Source of the DNA: Proteles cristata cristata | Taxonomy: Eukaryota; Chordata; Mammalia; Carnivora; Hyaenidae | NCBI GenBank assembly: GCA_017311185.1 | Contig: JAESUZ010005092.1 | Location: forward strand, 124,001-188,000 | Length of the DNA stretch: 64,000 nucleotides | Direction of reading: 5' to 3' | Program-made: the position numbers and the translations under genes | The notes under the pieces: model-generated | The model's input: the letters and a program-made list of their open reading frames with translations, nothing else | The model's database searches: none | Told to the model about the DNA's origin: nothing | Shown: in pieces, positions 34,251-45,010 of the stretch | How positions within the stretch are numbered: the first letter of the stretch is position 1 | Layout: each line of letters begins with the position of its first letter

Positions 34251-34636
34251 CTGGCACGTGGTTGGGGTTCACAAGCAATGGCAGGACTAAACTGTATCTC
34301 TGATTGTAGCTGAATGCATACTGAGGACTGTAGGGCTGAAGCATGCAGCACTTAACTTTCTCTCCCAGATGCTCCTAGTTTATATTCCTAAGCCACTCAT
34401 CAACAGCGTGCCCTTTTATCCATCCCAGCTGACATTTTTTTCAAGCATTTTAGTAACTCTGACCTCATTCTTTATTTAGCAACTTCATCACTTTAGTCCC
34501 GTGCTGGTAAAAATGTACCCTCACTAGTATCAACAATCATTAGGTTTATTTGAGTAACGAAGACACAAATCCTATTTAAAACTGCAACTGACATCTATGG
34601 AAAGTGGAGCTGTTTAAATTAAAGGCCTTCCATCTT
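34251..34636. other. Unassigned sequence
   Basis: No recognised gene or repeat. Confidence 0.35.
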
Positions 34637-34844
34637 TTAAAAAATGTTTATTTTTGAGAGAGAGGGAGGGAGAGAGAGAGCAGGGAGGGACAGAAAGAGA
34701 AAGGGAGACACAGAATCCAAAGCAGGCTCCAGGCTTCAAGCTGTCAGCACAGAGCCCAACATGGCGTTTGGACCCATGAACTGTGAGATCATGACCTGAG
34801 CCGAAGTCAGACACTTAACTGACTGAGCCACCCAGGTGCCCCCG
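34637..34844 (-). mobile_element. SINEC_Fc-type SINE with perfect 15-bp TSD
   Basis: The direct repeat AAGGCCTTCCATCTT is at 34622-34636 and 34845-34859. The head reads CTGAGCCACCCAGGTGCCCC on the plus strand. Confidence 0.96.
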
Positions 34845-35120
34845 AAGGCCTTCCATCTTGCTGAACTCCCATGGGGTTTGGTTTGGCTGTTCAAAGTCAG
34901 TCTGGAGCAGAGGCTATTGTTAGGAGCTGTAGAAAGTCAAAGGCTCTACTTAGTGGGGTGAGAAGAATTTGGGGGTTCTAGTGGCAATTCTAGAGGCTGA
35001 GGAGCAGGAGGAATAAAGGAAGGCTAAGAAGAGAGAAGGACCTGTGCTGTGCACTGGCTTGAGACTACATGAGATGAAGTAGCCAGTGAAAAACTCCCAG
35101 AGGTGAAATGTCACTACCTC
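34845..35120. other. Unassigned sequence
   Basis: No recognised gene or repeat. Confidence 0.3.
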
Positions 35121-35240
35121 TTCTGTTTACTCTGTGATATAGTACACATTTCACTACAGTGTTGGAGATATAAACTGTCAGTTAACCACCCCTCCTGCCC
35201 TCAGGGCTCTAACTGGTTGAGAACAGATATCAGGAATCAG
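35121..35240 (+). repeat. Left arm of dispersed inverted repeat (unknown family)
   Basis: About 120 bp that match the reverse complement of 38311-38431. Shared words include GTTGGAGATATAAACTGTCA and GAACAGAT(A/C)TCAGGAATCA. I do not recognise the family. Confidence 0.75.
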
Positions 35241-35609
35241 AAGTAGGAAGGATGCTCTCCTAAGAACAAGGCTGTCTGGAGTCCTACTTGAAATTGTTCA
35301 TATAAACTCCATTGCTCCCCCTCCTCTTCTTGGACTTCTTAGTAACATCTAACACACACCCACATGGCTTCTGAGAATAATCTTACCCTGGAAAACAGGA
35401 GAGCTGGCTCTCATTTCTATGTCAACAGGAAGTAGGGCAGAAAGAGTAGATGTTGGATGGACACAAAATTAATACACTGGTTTAATCTGGTAAAAGCAGT
35501 TGTTGGAACCAGAGACATGCAAGTCTCCTCCTTGCTCCCCACTTCTTTTCCAAGAACCCATGTCATGTTGAGGGGTGCTTTATACTCTCGTAGGATGTGG
35601 AATGAGGGA

Positions 35610-35975
35610 TATTATGGACTGAGTTGTACCTTCCCCCCAAATTCCTATGTTGAGGTCTAACCCCCAGTCCTTTAGAACGTGTATTTGGAGATATGGTAAT
35701 TAGGTTAGATAAGCCCATAAGAGTGGGACCCCAATCCAACAGGACCGATGTCCTTATAAGAGGAAGAAATACCAGGGATGACTGTACACGGAGAAAAGGC
35801 CCTGTGCAAGAAGGTGGCCATCCACAAGTCAACAAGAGAGGCCTCTGGAAGAAAACAACCTGCTGGCACCTTGATCTTGGATTCCCAGGCTCCAGAACTA
35901 TAAGAAGTCAATTTCTGTTTTTTAAGCCCCCCAGTCTGTGGTATTTTCTTCTGACAGCCCTAGCAAAGTAATACA
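35610..35975 (+). mobile_element. MLT1-type (ERVL-MaLR) LTR
   Basis: TATTATGGACTGAGTTGTAC, ATGTTGAGGTCTAACCCCCA, GGACCGATGTCCTTATAAGA, GCACCTTGATCTTGGATTCC and TAGCAAAGTAATACA are ordered MLT1 landmarks. Confidence 0.85.
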
Positions 35976-36559
35976 AGGAATTAGACCATCTCACCAGATC
36001 TCAAGAGGCAGGGAGGTCTCAGCTGACATCTGAAATACTTTTGCTAAGAAACTATGTCTCTATCTCATTCATATAGTGAATGGCAAAGAAGAGGCAGCCA
36101 AGGTGAAGGGCGTGAGGGACTGAGATACAGAGCCAGGTTACTCTTTAGGCTTGGACACTCACCAGTGTGGGACTTCGGATGACAATTTCTCTGAGCCCCA
36201 CTTCCCTCCAGCAGTAGCACCAGGATAGTAAACCTTGCCGTGACTGCTTTGTAGAGTTCTGTGGCTCCAGGGAGAGTACATGAAAGCTTGTTTTTCCTTG
36301 GGAAGTGTGACAACTTTTACCCAAGCTCTAGTGGAATCACTTGGATGTTTGACCAGGAATAGTGAGAAGCAAATGACTCTCACTGTAAGGATGACCAACT
36401 TGAGAAGTACCTCTGTCCTTTCGTACAGAATGAAAACACCCCCTGTATGAAGGATAAAAGCAGAATCCTTTTTGCTGCTAAAATATGTGAGGACAACCCT
36501 CTGAGTTGTCACCAGTAAAGAAGATTCCAGTGTTTTGGCTGCTTTCATAAATTATTATG
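35976..36559. other. Unassigned sequence
   Basis: No recognised gene. The overlapping reverse frames (36065-36548) show no known domain. Confidence 0.35.
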
Positions 36560-36664
36560 GCTTCTGTTGGTAAAAACTTTTTCAAACAGCAATATGGAAA
36601 ATTGTATCAAGACCCTTAAAAATCTTTGTATTCCTTGACATAGGAATTCCACTTCTAACTTTTT

Positions 36665-36873
36665 AAAACTTTTAATGTCTTTAAATTTTATTTTTGAGAG
36701 ACAGGGAGAGAGAGAGACAGAGAGAGAATGAGCAGGGGAAGGACAGATAGAGAGGGAGATACAGAATCCCAAGCAGGCTCTGAGCTGTCAACACAGAACC
36801 CAACATGGGGCTTGAACTCACAATCCCAAGATCAAAGTGGTATGCTTTACTGACTCGGTCAGTCAGGCACTCC
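36665..36873 (-). mobile_element. SINEC_Fc-type SINE, outer unit of a tandem pair
   Basis: ATTTTATTTTTGAGAGACAG left; ACTCGGTCAGTCAGGCACTCC right. It is followed directly by an ATTTT repeat that serves as the tail of the next SINE. Confidence 0.93.
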
Positions 36874-36874
36874 A

Positions 36875-36911
36875 ATTTTTATTTTATTTTATTTTATTTT
36901 ATTTTTTATTA
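36875..36911. repeat. (ATTTT)n between tandem SINEs
   Basis: Six or so ATTTT units, the expanded poly-A tail of the right-hand SINE. Confidence 0.93.
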
Positions 36912-37124
36912 AAAATTTTTCAATGTTTTATTTATTCTTGAGAGAGGGAGAGAGACAGAGAGTGAGTGGGGGCGGGGCAGAGAGAGAGGGAGATACAGAA
37001 TCAGAAGCAGGCTCCAGGCTCTTAGCTGTCAGCATAGAGCCCAATGTGAGGCTCAAACCCACGAACCATGATATCATGACCTGAGCTGAAGTTGACACAT
37101 AACTGACTGAACCAGCCAGGCGCC
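36912..37124 (-). mobile_element. SINEC_Fc-type SINE, inner unit of a tandem pair
   Basis: CAATGTTTTATTTATTCTTG left; CTGAACCAGCCAGGCGCCC right. Same orientation as its neighbour. The host word CTTCTAA occurs before the pair (36652-36658) and after it (37125-37131). Confidence 0.94.
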
Positions 37125-37500
37125 CTTCTAATAAGTTATTCTAAGGAAATAATGTCAATGCAGAAAGCTATATGCTTAAGATGAGATGTTATTTGCAACT
37201 TTACTTACTCCGGTGTAAATTAGGAAATATTTTAAATACCTAACATTGGGTGAATGGCTAAGAAGTTGTGGTATATTCATATGGTAGAAGATCATGTAGT
37301 CATTATTAGTATGAATCAAACATATATATAGTGAAAGGAAAGAGGCAGAATATAAATGAAATTAGAAGGAAATACAACAAAATGATAGCCGTGGGTGGTG
37401 CTAGAATTACGTATTTTTATTTTCTGCTTTCTGCTTTTGTTGTTGTTAAATTATCCAGAGTGAACACATATCTCTTTCAGGATCAGAAAAAAATAATCAA

Positions 37501-37865
37501 AGATCAAAGAGGAAGATGAAAATGACAATGTATGAATAATTTCCCTTCCCTGTGACATGGAGACCATTCTGCCTACCTGTATACCACATAGGAAGCATTG
37601 TGAAATTCAAATGAAATAATGTGCAGCAACATTTATTATCTTCCCATATTCCTTTCTCAGCCTATAAGAAAATAAACAATACTGTTGCCTAGCTAGCAGG
37701 GAAGAACTGAAAAGAAATCCTCTGCTCATTCATTATTCACCTCTTTCCAAGGGGTGATCAGTGTTATCCTGACTAATGAAGCAGGTGAAGCCAATGACAT
37801 TCATTAGCCTAGTTTATCAATTGGGTCAAGTTCACATTTCCTTCTGCCATCTTGGACTAATTTGG
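37501..37865. other. Unassigned, weak MIR-like scrap
   Basis: 37550-37640 has a loose MIR flavour (ATTGTGAAATTCAAATGAAA). The rest is unrecognised. Confidence 0.3.
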
Positions 37866-38038
37866 AGATTCCCAGCCCTGGCTGCACATTAGAATCACAT
37901 GGAGGAGCTTTTAAAAACTATTGATACTAGGCCCCACCTCCAGTGATTCAAATTCAACTGGTCTTGGGTGAGGTTGGGTAACAATGTTTTCAAAGCTCCT
38001 AGGTAATTCTAACATGGAGTCAAGGCCAAGAACCACTG
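37866..38038. mobile_element. hAT-Charlie-type MITE (MER family)
   Basis: CCAGCCCTGGCTGCACATTA, GAATCACATGGAGGAGC and GGCCCCACCTCCAGTGATTC, ending CAAGAACCACTG, the expected terminal inverted repeat (CAGTGGTTCT on the other strand). No transposase. Confidence 0.8.
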
Positions 38039-38310
38039 GATTGAATGAATCAGGCTATTTGACATTCCAGCCTCAAGAGGTAGGACTGGGTAGGACCTGC
38101 CTCTCGCTCAGCCTCCAGGTCTTGGCTCTTTCTGTTCCAGCTTCTCAGCCTGTGAATGGTGGAAGAAGATCATGTCAGGGGCTTTACCAGGGGCTGATTG
38201 TCTTCCATCTGTAAGGCAGGGAGCAGGAAGCTTCATTAAGGGCTCCCTTCAAGCTATGTTCTCCAGCCTAGTTTTATCATTAAATAGGTTGATTTGCCTC
38301 TGAACCCCAT

Positions 38311-38431
38311 TTGATTCCTGAGATCTGTTCTTAATCAGCAAGAGCCAGGAAGGCAGGAAAGGGAGTTACTTGACAGTTTATATCTCCAACACCGTAATAA
38401 AGTATGACGACTGTATCACAGAGAAAACAGG
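38311..38431 (-). repeat. Right arm of dispersed inverted repeat (unknown family)
   Basis: Reverse-complement counterpart of 35121-35240, containing TGACAGTTTATATCTCCAAC and TGATTCCTGAGATCTGTTC. It is separated from the other arm by about 3.1 kb holding an MLT1 LTR, an L1 fragment, two SINEs and a MITE. Confidence 0.75.
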
Positions 38432-38899
38432 GAAAGTGATGAAAAACTGTGTGAGGGAAACAAAAGAAAGTTTCACCAGGCTGAGTATGAATGGAGCCTA
38501 CAAATCTGGTAGGCCACGAAGGTAGAAGAGGAAGGATATTTCAGAGACAAAGCATGGAGATGTGAAAATCCTTCCAGGGTCCTGGATCAGCAGAAAGTCT
38601 TGTGATTGGAGCACAGAGTAAACATTTGGGGGAATGTCACACAAGAATAGAAATATATTTTTGGAGTCTTGAGTGCCATACTAATGAATCTAAATTCTGT
38701 CAAGAAGAAACTTTATAGTCATTAGAAAATCTTATGCAAGAGTCACATGTGTATTCACAAAGTTATAGGCAGTGGCCAAGGAGGACATGGATGCCTGTGT
38801 ATTATGTGGGTTTAAAACCTGCTTGGTGTGTGATGCTAGGCAGTCCCAGAGCTGGTATTTTTCATATACAGTGTCTCACTTTTACCTACTTGAAAATTT
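38432..38899. other. Unassigned sequence
   Basis: No recognised gene or repeat. Confidence 0.35.
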
Positions 38900-39101
38900 A
38901 GTTTATGTATTTTTGAGAGAGAGAGACAGAGAGATAGAGAGACAGAGGGGCACAGAGAAAGGGAGTCACAGAATCTGAAGCAGACTCCAGGCTCGGAGCT
39001 GTCAGCACAGAGCCTGTCACGGGGCTCAAACTTACGGAGTGCAAAATCATGACCTGAGCCAAAGTCAGATGCTTAACTGACTGAGCCACCCAGGGAACCC
39101 C
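38900..39101 (-). mobile_element. SINEC_Fc-type SINE
   Basis: TTTATGTATTTTTGAGAG left; CTGACTGAGCCACCCAGGG right; body AATCTGAAGCAGACTCCAGG. Confidence 0.94.
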
Positions 39102-39739
39102 AAAATTCACTTTCATCTTTCACCCTCTCTCTTCCTGTTCTTTCTGCAGAAGTTCAAGTAGATGAGTCATCAGAAGCAGAGTGCCTTGCAAGGCTGGCTC
39201 CAGGCAAATCTTTCAAGTGGGACACTCTAGTGACACCTTCAGGCTCCTCCAGCCTCTTCACACCTGGTGGGCTCCTCTCCCCCCTTATATGGACAATCTA
39301 CTATCTCCCTCTATCAGCACCTTCTTTTTGTATGCATCCACCTGCATGTAAATTAAATTAACTATGAGTTCAGACTGATTTCTCTGACTTTGAAGTAGAA
39401 TCACAGGGATCATTCTAGCCTCCTCCTTATAACCACTGACTCCAACAGTGAGAAACCCAGCCCCCACCATCTGCTATCTGTTCTCTTAATTGTTCCATTC
39501 CGGTATTCATGTATAATGGCTTGAGGGTGACTCGTAGTTACATGGAAAACAACTTTATCAGCTGTCATAGAGTGCTAATGTACAATTCCCTTTGTCTTTG
39601 GTCCTGCAGCCAGTATTCATTTCCAGAGTTATTTAGTTCAACATCTTGTTCTTCCACCGCTTTCAGAGAGATTAATTCATACATTTGTAAAACAATACAA
39701 TGGAACGATTCGGGGATCTCCCAACCCCCAAAATGAATT
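39102..39739. other. Unassigned sequence
   Basis: No recognised gene or repeat. Confidence 0.35.
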
Positions 39740-39912
39740 TTCAGAAATTTGATACATTAAGATTTATTCTGTGTTGCAAAGGTCTCTGGGTTTTGATAAA
39801 TGTATAGTGTAATGTATCCACCACTAGTGTACCATGGAAGAGTTTCATTGCCCTTAAAAAGAAATCTCTCCCTCTTCCAGAACCTGTGATCTGTTTACCA
39901 ACTTTTGCCTAT

Positions 39913-39932
39913 ATGACATTCTAGAATGTCAT
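39913..39932. repeat. Perfect 20-bp palindrome
   Basis: ATGACATTCTAGAATGTCAT reads the same on both strands. It lies in the antisense L1. Confidence 0.95.
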
Positions 39933-40027
39933 CTTAATGAAATTGCATAGTATGTAGTCTTTTTAGACTGGATTCTCTCACCTAACCATGTGCATAAAGA
40001 TTAATTCGTGACTTGGATGGCTTGATA

Positions 40028-40214
40028 GCTCATTTTTCTTCCTCTCCTTCTCCTTCTCCTTCTCCTTCTTCCTCTTCCTCTTCCTCTTCTTCCTCTTCCC
40101 CTTCCCCTTCTTCTTCTTCTTCTTCTTCTTCTTCTTCTTCTTCTTCTTCTTCTTCTTCTTCTTCTTCTTCTTCTCTTCTTTCTTTCTTCTCTTCTTCTTC
40201 TTCTTTCTTTCTAT
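40028..40214. repeat. Polypyrimidine (TTC)n tract, ~185 bp
   Basis: Almost pure pyrimidine, mostly TTC with TCC/CTT interruptions on the left. GAA-rich on the other strand. It produces poly-Ser and poly-Lys frames on opposite strands, which are not genes. Confidence 0.97.
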
Positions 40215-40348
40215 CATCACTGACTAGTTCTCCACTGGATAGATGTATCTAAGTTTGTTGGGTCCATCACCTGTTGAAAGATGTCTTGGGTGCTTCCAAG
40301 TTTTGGTGATTATGAGTGAAGACGCTATTAATATTCATGTGTAGGTTT

Positions 40349-40987
40349 TGTCAAAGAATAATTGTACAAGGGAAGTTAAACGGGCAAGGAAGACTTTATT
40401 CAAGACTATTGCAAATGGGAGGCACTTAGCTAGCTCAGTCTATAGAGCCTTCGACTCTTGATCTCGGGGTTATGCATTCAAACCCCACATTGGGTATACA
40501 AATTACTTTAAAAAAATAAAATATTTTAAAAAAGGACGATTGCAACTGGGGAGAAAGATTGACCTCAGCTCCTATGAAATGCAAGGTAGGAGAATTTTTA
40601 CATGGTGGCATTCATTAGTGGAAAAGGTGGGGGGTTTGTTGGGGGAGATTCTTGGGGGAAGGCTGCTCAGTGTGATTAAGCCTTCTGAATTTGTTGGTTT
40701 TATTGATGTTAGATTTGCCCTCCCTCAGAGACTGGGAGATTGGGGACCTAATTACCTTTCAATGACATGGGTCCCACATCCTTGAGAAAGACACTCTTGG
40801 GTTGTAAAACTGGCAAAAGGCTGGAAGAAGATTTACATCTCAAAGGGGCAGAGAAAGAATTTACAATTGCAGGCTTTCTAAAGTAAATGTTCTAAGAAAA
40901 GAGAGGTGGGGGGCGGGGCTTATGGTCAGGAAGAAATCTGTCTAAAGTTTAGTTGAGCAGAGGGGAATACTAAGCTATTCTTGGTCA
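40349..40987 (-). mobile_element. Probable solo LTR nested in L1
   Basis: It begins TGTCAAAG and ends near TTGGTCA. On the reverse strand it contains an AATAAA-type word just before its end (TTGAATAAAGTCTTCC), as LTR R regions do. It splits the L1 cleanly. An obvious 4-6 bp duplication is not visible, so the exact ends are uncertain. Family not named. Confidence 0.5.
40420..40534 (+). mobile_element. Short tRNA-Lys-type CAN SINE
   Basis: About 75 bp with tRNA-Lys(CUU) likeness: D-arm GCTAGCTCAG...AGAGC, anticodon loop CTCTTGA, T-arm ATTCAAACCCC, then an A-rich tail (AAAAAATAAAATATTTTAAA). The CT-rich body of the Fc SINEs is missing. TSD GACTATTGCAAATGGG (40404-40419) and GACGATTGCAACTGGG (40535-40550), two mismatches. 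It is a retroposed element, not a tRNA gene. Confidence 0.88.
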
Positions 40988-41235
40988 GTGTTTGTATGGA
41001 CTTAAGTTTGCAAGTTATTTGAGTGGTTACCTATGAGCACAATTGCTGGATTGTATAAGGCTCTGGATTGTATGACAAAGCTCTGTCTAGCTTTATAAGA
41101 AATACCTTCCAAAGCGGCTGTGCCATTTTGCATTCTCACTAACAATGAATGAGAGTTCCCATGGCTTGACATCCAGCCATTGGCATTGTCAGTTTTTTGG
41201 ATTTTAACCATTTAAATAGGTGTGAGGTACATATT

Positions 41236-44067
41236 CTTTTAAACAGGACACCAGCCTCCAATGCCTTGTGGATTACCCTCTGTCAGCCTCCCCTCTCCAC
41301 ATAGGCTCCTTTCTTCCAGGTGTCTGCTCTTCCCAGGCTTACATCATGAACTCTTTCTCCAACACTCTGTTGCTCTTAACATTGAGCCTCCAGAGTCATC
41401 CCTACCTACCCCAAGCCCAAGGCTAGATTGCTGAGTGCAGGCTAATGCGCATCTCCTACTGAAGTGAAGCTGAAGACCATGAGCTGGTGCCTCTATCTTC
41501 ATGGAATGAGGGGACATGACTAAGAGGTTTCTGAATGGTCAGTTGAGTGAGGTTGAGGATGGCCAAGAAAAATGGCATGAGCTTTGCAGGGAGAATGAGG
41601 AGAGAAGAATAAAGTCTAGAAAGTGGCAAGGGATAAAGTAGAATCCAACTTCAATTTGGTGTGAAGTGGGCTATATGGGATCCTTAGGTGAGAGTCATAT
41701 TTTCATGAAGGTGCAGTCAAGAAGGTTCTACAAGAGGCTAAAGATACAGGTGTGTTTGTTAATGTTCATGATGGAGGGAGCTTTGCAGTGGGCAGAGTTA
41801 TGAGATTGGTTTTTGTTTGTTTGTTTGAATTTCATTTTTAGTAAGCCGGCTCTATTCTGGAGTTGAGACTGACGAATTATAAAACAGCAATGAGATGAAA
41901 TACAAGAATGAGGAGATGGAAAGGCTCTCCTTCTCTTTGGGTGATGAAAGATGAGATATCTAGTAGCAAGTGACTTGCCTCCAACTACCTAATTTTGGCA
42001 AAAGCCAGAAACATCTCAGCAGGAGATTTGGTTCCAGGAAGATCCGGCGGAGTATTTAGCCTGGTCTTGGAAAAGTAATGAAAGCTGCCACATGGCTTGT
42101 AGAGAGAGGCAGAAAGAGCCTAGTTCTAGGTCAATATTGTCTCACAGTTTGAGATGTGATAGCAGAGGCCCAGGCTGGAGAATGCATGGCTGTGGTGGAG
42201 GACGGACCTCAAGAGGGTGACCTACAGGGAGAATAGTTGACTGACAGCTTCCAGCTATTAGTCCCTGAATGTGGAGGCTGCCTTTCTCCCAGGCTGCTTC
42301 CGACCAATGATGAGCACAACAGGCTTACTATTTCAGCCCGATGTGGGATCCCCCTAATGGGCAGCTTTTGCTTGAGGACACGCCATTGGACTGGTCAAGA
42401 TTGTCCCAGAAATGCACTGCAGGCTGTGGCTCTTCCGGTGCAATTCTTCATTCCCTCTCTCCTTTCGCAGATGTTGGTCTTGCATGGTGGACTTGCATGT
42501 ACTGCTCCATTGCCCCTCATCCTGCACAGCCATTCCCCTTGCACGCTTAATCCTGGGTGGGTGGCTGCTTCTCAGAGGACCTGAACAGGCAAGGTAGGGG
42601 AGGGCCAGGAGGACTTTGTTCTAGGCGGAGGCTGCCTCAGAGGCTTCAGAGGGGCTTATTTCTGTTCATCCATTTGTCTTTGTCATCCCCCAACCCTCCG
42701 TATTTGATACATGGCATTGTTTCTGCAGCTATGACCGGCACTTCTCTGCCCTGTGTAACCTTTCCTAGTGTGATGACCTGGCTGTGGAAAATTCCTTCTA
42801 CTTTGTGGAGGCATTTTGTTTGTGGGAGGCATTCCTTCCAACTCACAGGAACCCATGAGCAGGAATCAGATGCTTTTACTGAATGTGTGTTAAGTCTTGC
42901 AGATCAAGGATTAAAGTGTTCACGCCGTACTAGCTGCGAGGCAAGCTGGTCCTACCACAGACCTCTAGGAGTTCTACAGCCTTGGCCTGTTAGGAGATGG
43001 TGCACCTTGAATGCTGACAGGAAACTCTCAGGAGGATGCTGGGAAATGTTCTTGTTCTCGAACCCAGTCATCATATCGACACACATGTAGGGCCCCTGAA
43101 TGCTCAGGGGGTCCAGGAGAGATAAAACCCTATGATAGGAGCAAAGACAGCTCCTTTGAGAAGCTGTTATGGGATGGTTATCCCTCCATTCTCATCCCCT
43201 CCACCTAGGGCCTGTGGTCTGATACCCTCCCAGCGAAAGCAATTCCCAGGATGACATCTGAGGGATAACAGGGCCACTGATGGGAAATGGGCCATGAATT
43301 CAGAAACCAGGGTTATTAGGGACAGAGGCAAATGGGATGGTTCAGGTGCAGTCTCACCAGTTGTGACCCTCACGAAAGCACCAAGCTGTGGCTTACTGGT
43401 GGCTGGCTGCATGCTGTGGGCATGGGCTTGCTGGCTGGGGGACTCAGGAAGGGGCTGCTGCGAGGGCCAGAGGAGACATCGCAGGCTAAGGCAGCCGGTG
43501 AACTTGAAGGGCCGCACAGAGATCGGGCCAAAAGTCCTGGGCCAGGCAGTCACCAGGAGGGCACCTCTCATGAGCAGTGGCACCTCTCTGCTTTGCTTCT
43601 CAGTCTGAAATCCTAGCTATGACTCCCTCTCTGGCCTCCTCGGAGCCCGGGTGAGAGGAGTCTGTGAAGTCACAGGCAGAACAGAACATGGTTTTTCCTT
43701 TGCTCTTTCCCACAAGTACAAGCTCTGTGTGGACCAGGCATCCGTTGCAGAAACGGTTAAAGGCTCTTGAAACAGACCAAACTCCACACAGTGTGGGGCC
43801 TCTCTTCCTGCCAAGTGTGCAGGTGCCATGTTGGCCACGTCTGGCCTCTGTGGCCTCTCAGAGGGCATCCCAGGGTCTGTGGAGCAGCCAGGGCAGTGTG
43901 AACAGATGAAGCCACACCACGCTTTGGGGAAGAGTGGAGGAAAATACTCTTGTATCTGATGTTTGTTCCTTTCTACCGCTTTCTGCTCCTTCATTCCTCT
44001 TGGCCAAGTTTCTTTCATTTTCCCCCATATTATGTATTCTAAGAGTTGTTATTGAGAATTAATCATA
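41236..44067. other. GC-richer, repeat-poor stretch; no gene recognised
   Basis: Long overlapping frames occur (42557-43090 +, 43167-43583 -, 43617-44018 -), but none has a recognisable domain, splice pattern or codon signature I can defend. It could hold exons of a gene I cannot recognise. Confidence 0.35.
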
Positions 44068-44275
44068 GTTGATATTTATTCAGTGCTTACTCTGTGCCAG
44101 AACTGGGCTGAGTGCTTTACATGCACAGGAAACACTGGAAGGGGAAATTATTATTATGCCCATTTTACAGATGGGAAAAGTGTGACTTAGAAAATCCTGA
44201 TAATTTGCTGAAGACATAAACTAGTATTATAGAGGATGAAACTGAAACTTGGCTTCAAAGGCCCTTCTTTTATCA
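44068..44275 (-). mobile_element. MIR SINE, nearly full length
   Basis: GATATTTATTCAGTGCTTAC, TCTGTGCCAGAACTGGGCTG, AGTGCTTTACATGCACAGG and CCATTTTACAGATGGG are antisense MIR words in order. Confidence 0.88.
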
Positions 44276-44289
44276 AAATATCTTAATGT

Positions 44290-45010
44290 CTTTTCCATAT
44301 ACAGAAATCTAGGCTTTTCTAACGAAAGAAGGAAAAGCATTCACAATTCCATCCATCAAAGGAAACTGTTAACATTTTGGTGTATCACCTTCCAGATATT
44401 TTCTATGCTGTTTTACAGTTTTTGAAGTTTTCTTTCATAATGCTTTATGGACATGTTTTCATATCAATAAATGCCATCTCAAATGAGGATTAAAAAAATA
44501 ACTGCATAGTGTTCCTCGATATGAGTGATCCCATAATTTTTTTTTAACCAATCTCCACTTCTTGGGTGCTGCCAATATTTTGCTCTTATTAACAATGTTG
44601 AGACGTACATTCTTGTTCATGTCTCTTTGAACATCTGTGCAGCATTTTCCATAGCATACTTTGCTAGAAGTGGAATTGGGAGCCAAGTAGCAGTGCACAT
44701 TTTTTTTTAAGTTTATTTTGGGAGCGTGAGGAGTGTGTGCAAGCACGTGCAAGGGGGGGAGGGGCAGAGAGAGAGAATCCCAAGCAGGCTCTGTGCTACC
44801 AGCGTGGAGCTCGTCACCAGGTCTGGACCCTCCAACCATGAGGTCATGACCTGAGCCGAAATCAAGAGTCAGACACTCAACCGACTGATCCACCCAGGTA
44901 CCCATAGCAGTGTACATTTTAAGCGAGACCTCTGGACAGATGGCCTTCTAGAAGGGATATGCGTGTCACATTCCCACCAGCAGAAGGACTCTTTCTGAGA
45001 AAACTTTGAG
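44290..45010 (-). mobile_element. Ancient antisense L1 3' fragment
   Basis: AACTGCATAGTGTTCCTCGA, TTTTTAACCAATCTCCACTT, CTAGAAGTGGAATTGGGAG, and past the SINE ATGCGTGTCACATTCCCACC. Confidence 0.65.
44704..44904 (-). mobile_element. SINEC-type SINE, diverged
   Basis: It contains ATGAGGTCATGACCTGAGCC and CCGACTGATCCACCCAGG. TSD TAGCAGTGCACATTTT (44688-44703) and TAGCAGTGTACATTTT (44905-44920), one mismatch. Confidence 0.93.

Larger units (their letters stand above)
36560..37500 (+). mobile_element. Old L1 fragment split by two SINEs
   Basis: Left part: AGCAATATGGAAAATTGTAT, GAATTCCACTTCTAAC. Right part: TTATTCTAAGGAAATAATG, GTGAATGGCTAAGAAGTTG and TGGTATATTCATATGGTAG. Joined, they follow the order of an old L1 near its 3' end. 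Confidence 0.6.
39740..41235 (-). mobile_element. Antisense L1 3' region, host of TTC tract and LTR-like insertion
   Basis: Landmarks: TTTTGATAAATGTATAGTG, CACTAGTGTACCATGGAAG, AGTGAAGACGCTATTAATAT, then after the insertion TGGACTTAAGTTTGCAAG, AATTGCTGGATTGTATAAGG and GTGCCATTTTGCATTCTCA. Removing 40349-40987 joins the two halves. Confidence 0.72.

Noticed and set aside
35121..38431. CRISPR-like or transposon terminal repeats
   Set aside because: Only one inverted pair, no regular spacing, and no transposase between; intervening sequence is unrelated repeats.
39978..40252. Poly-Lys and poly-Ser frames
   Set aside because: Simple-repeat translation, no gene.
40421..40495. Functional tRNA-Lys gene
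   Set aside because: It carries an A-rich tail and TSDs and the acceptor stem does not pair well; it is a SINE head.
42557..43090. 177-codon frame as a protein-coding gene
   Set aside because: No recognised domain, no homology I can recall and overlapping frames on the same strand; kept only as a region to check.
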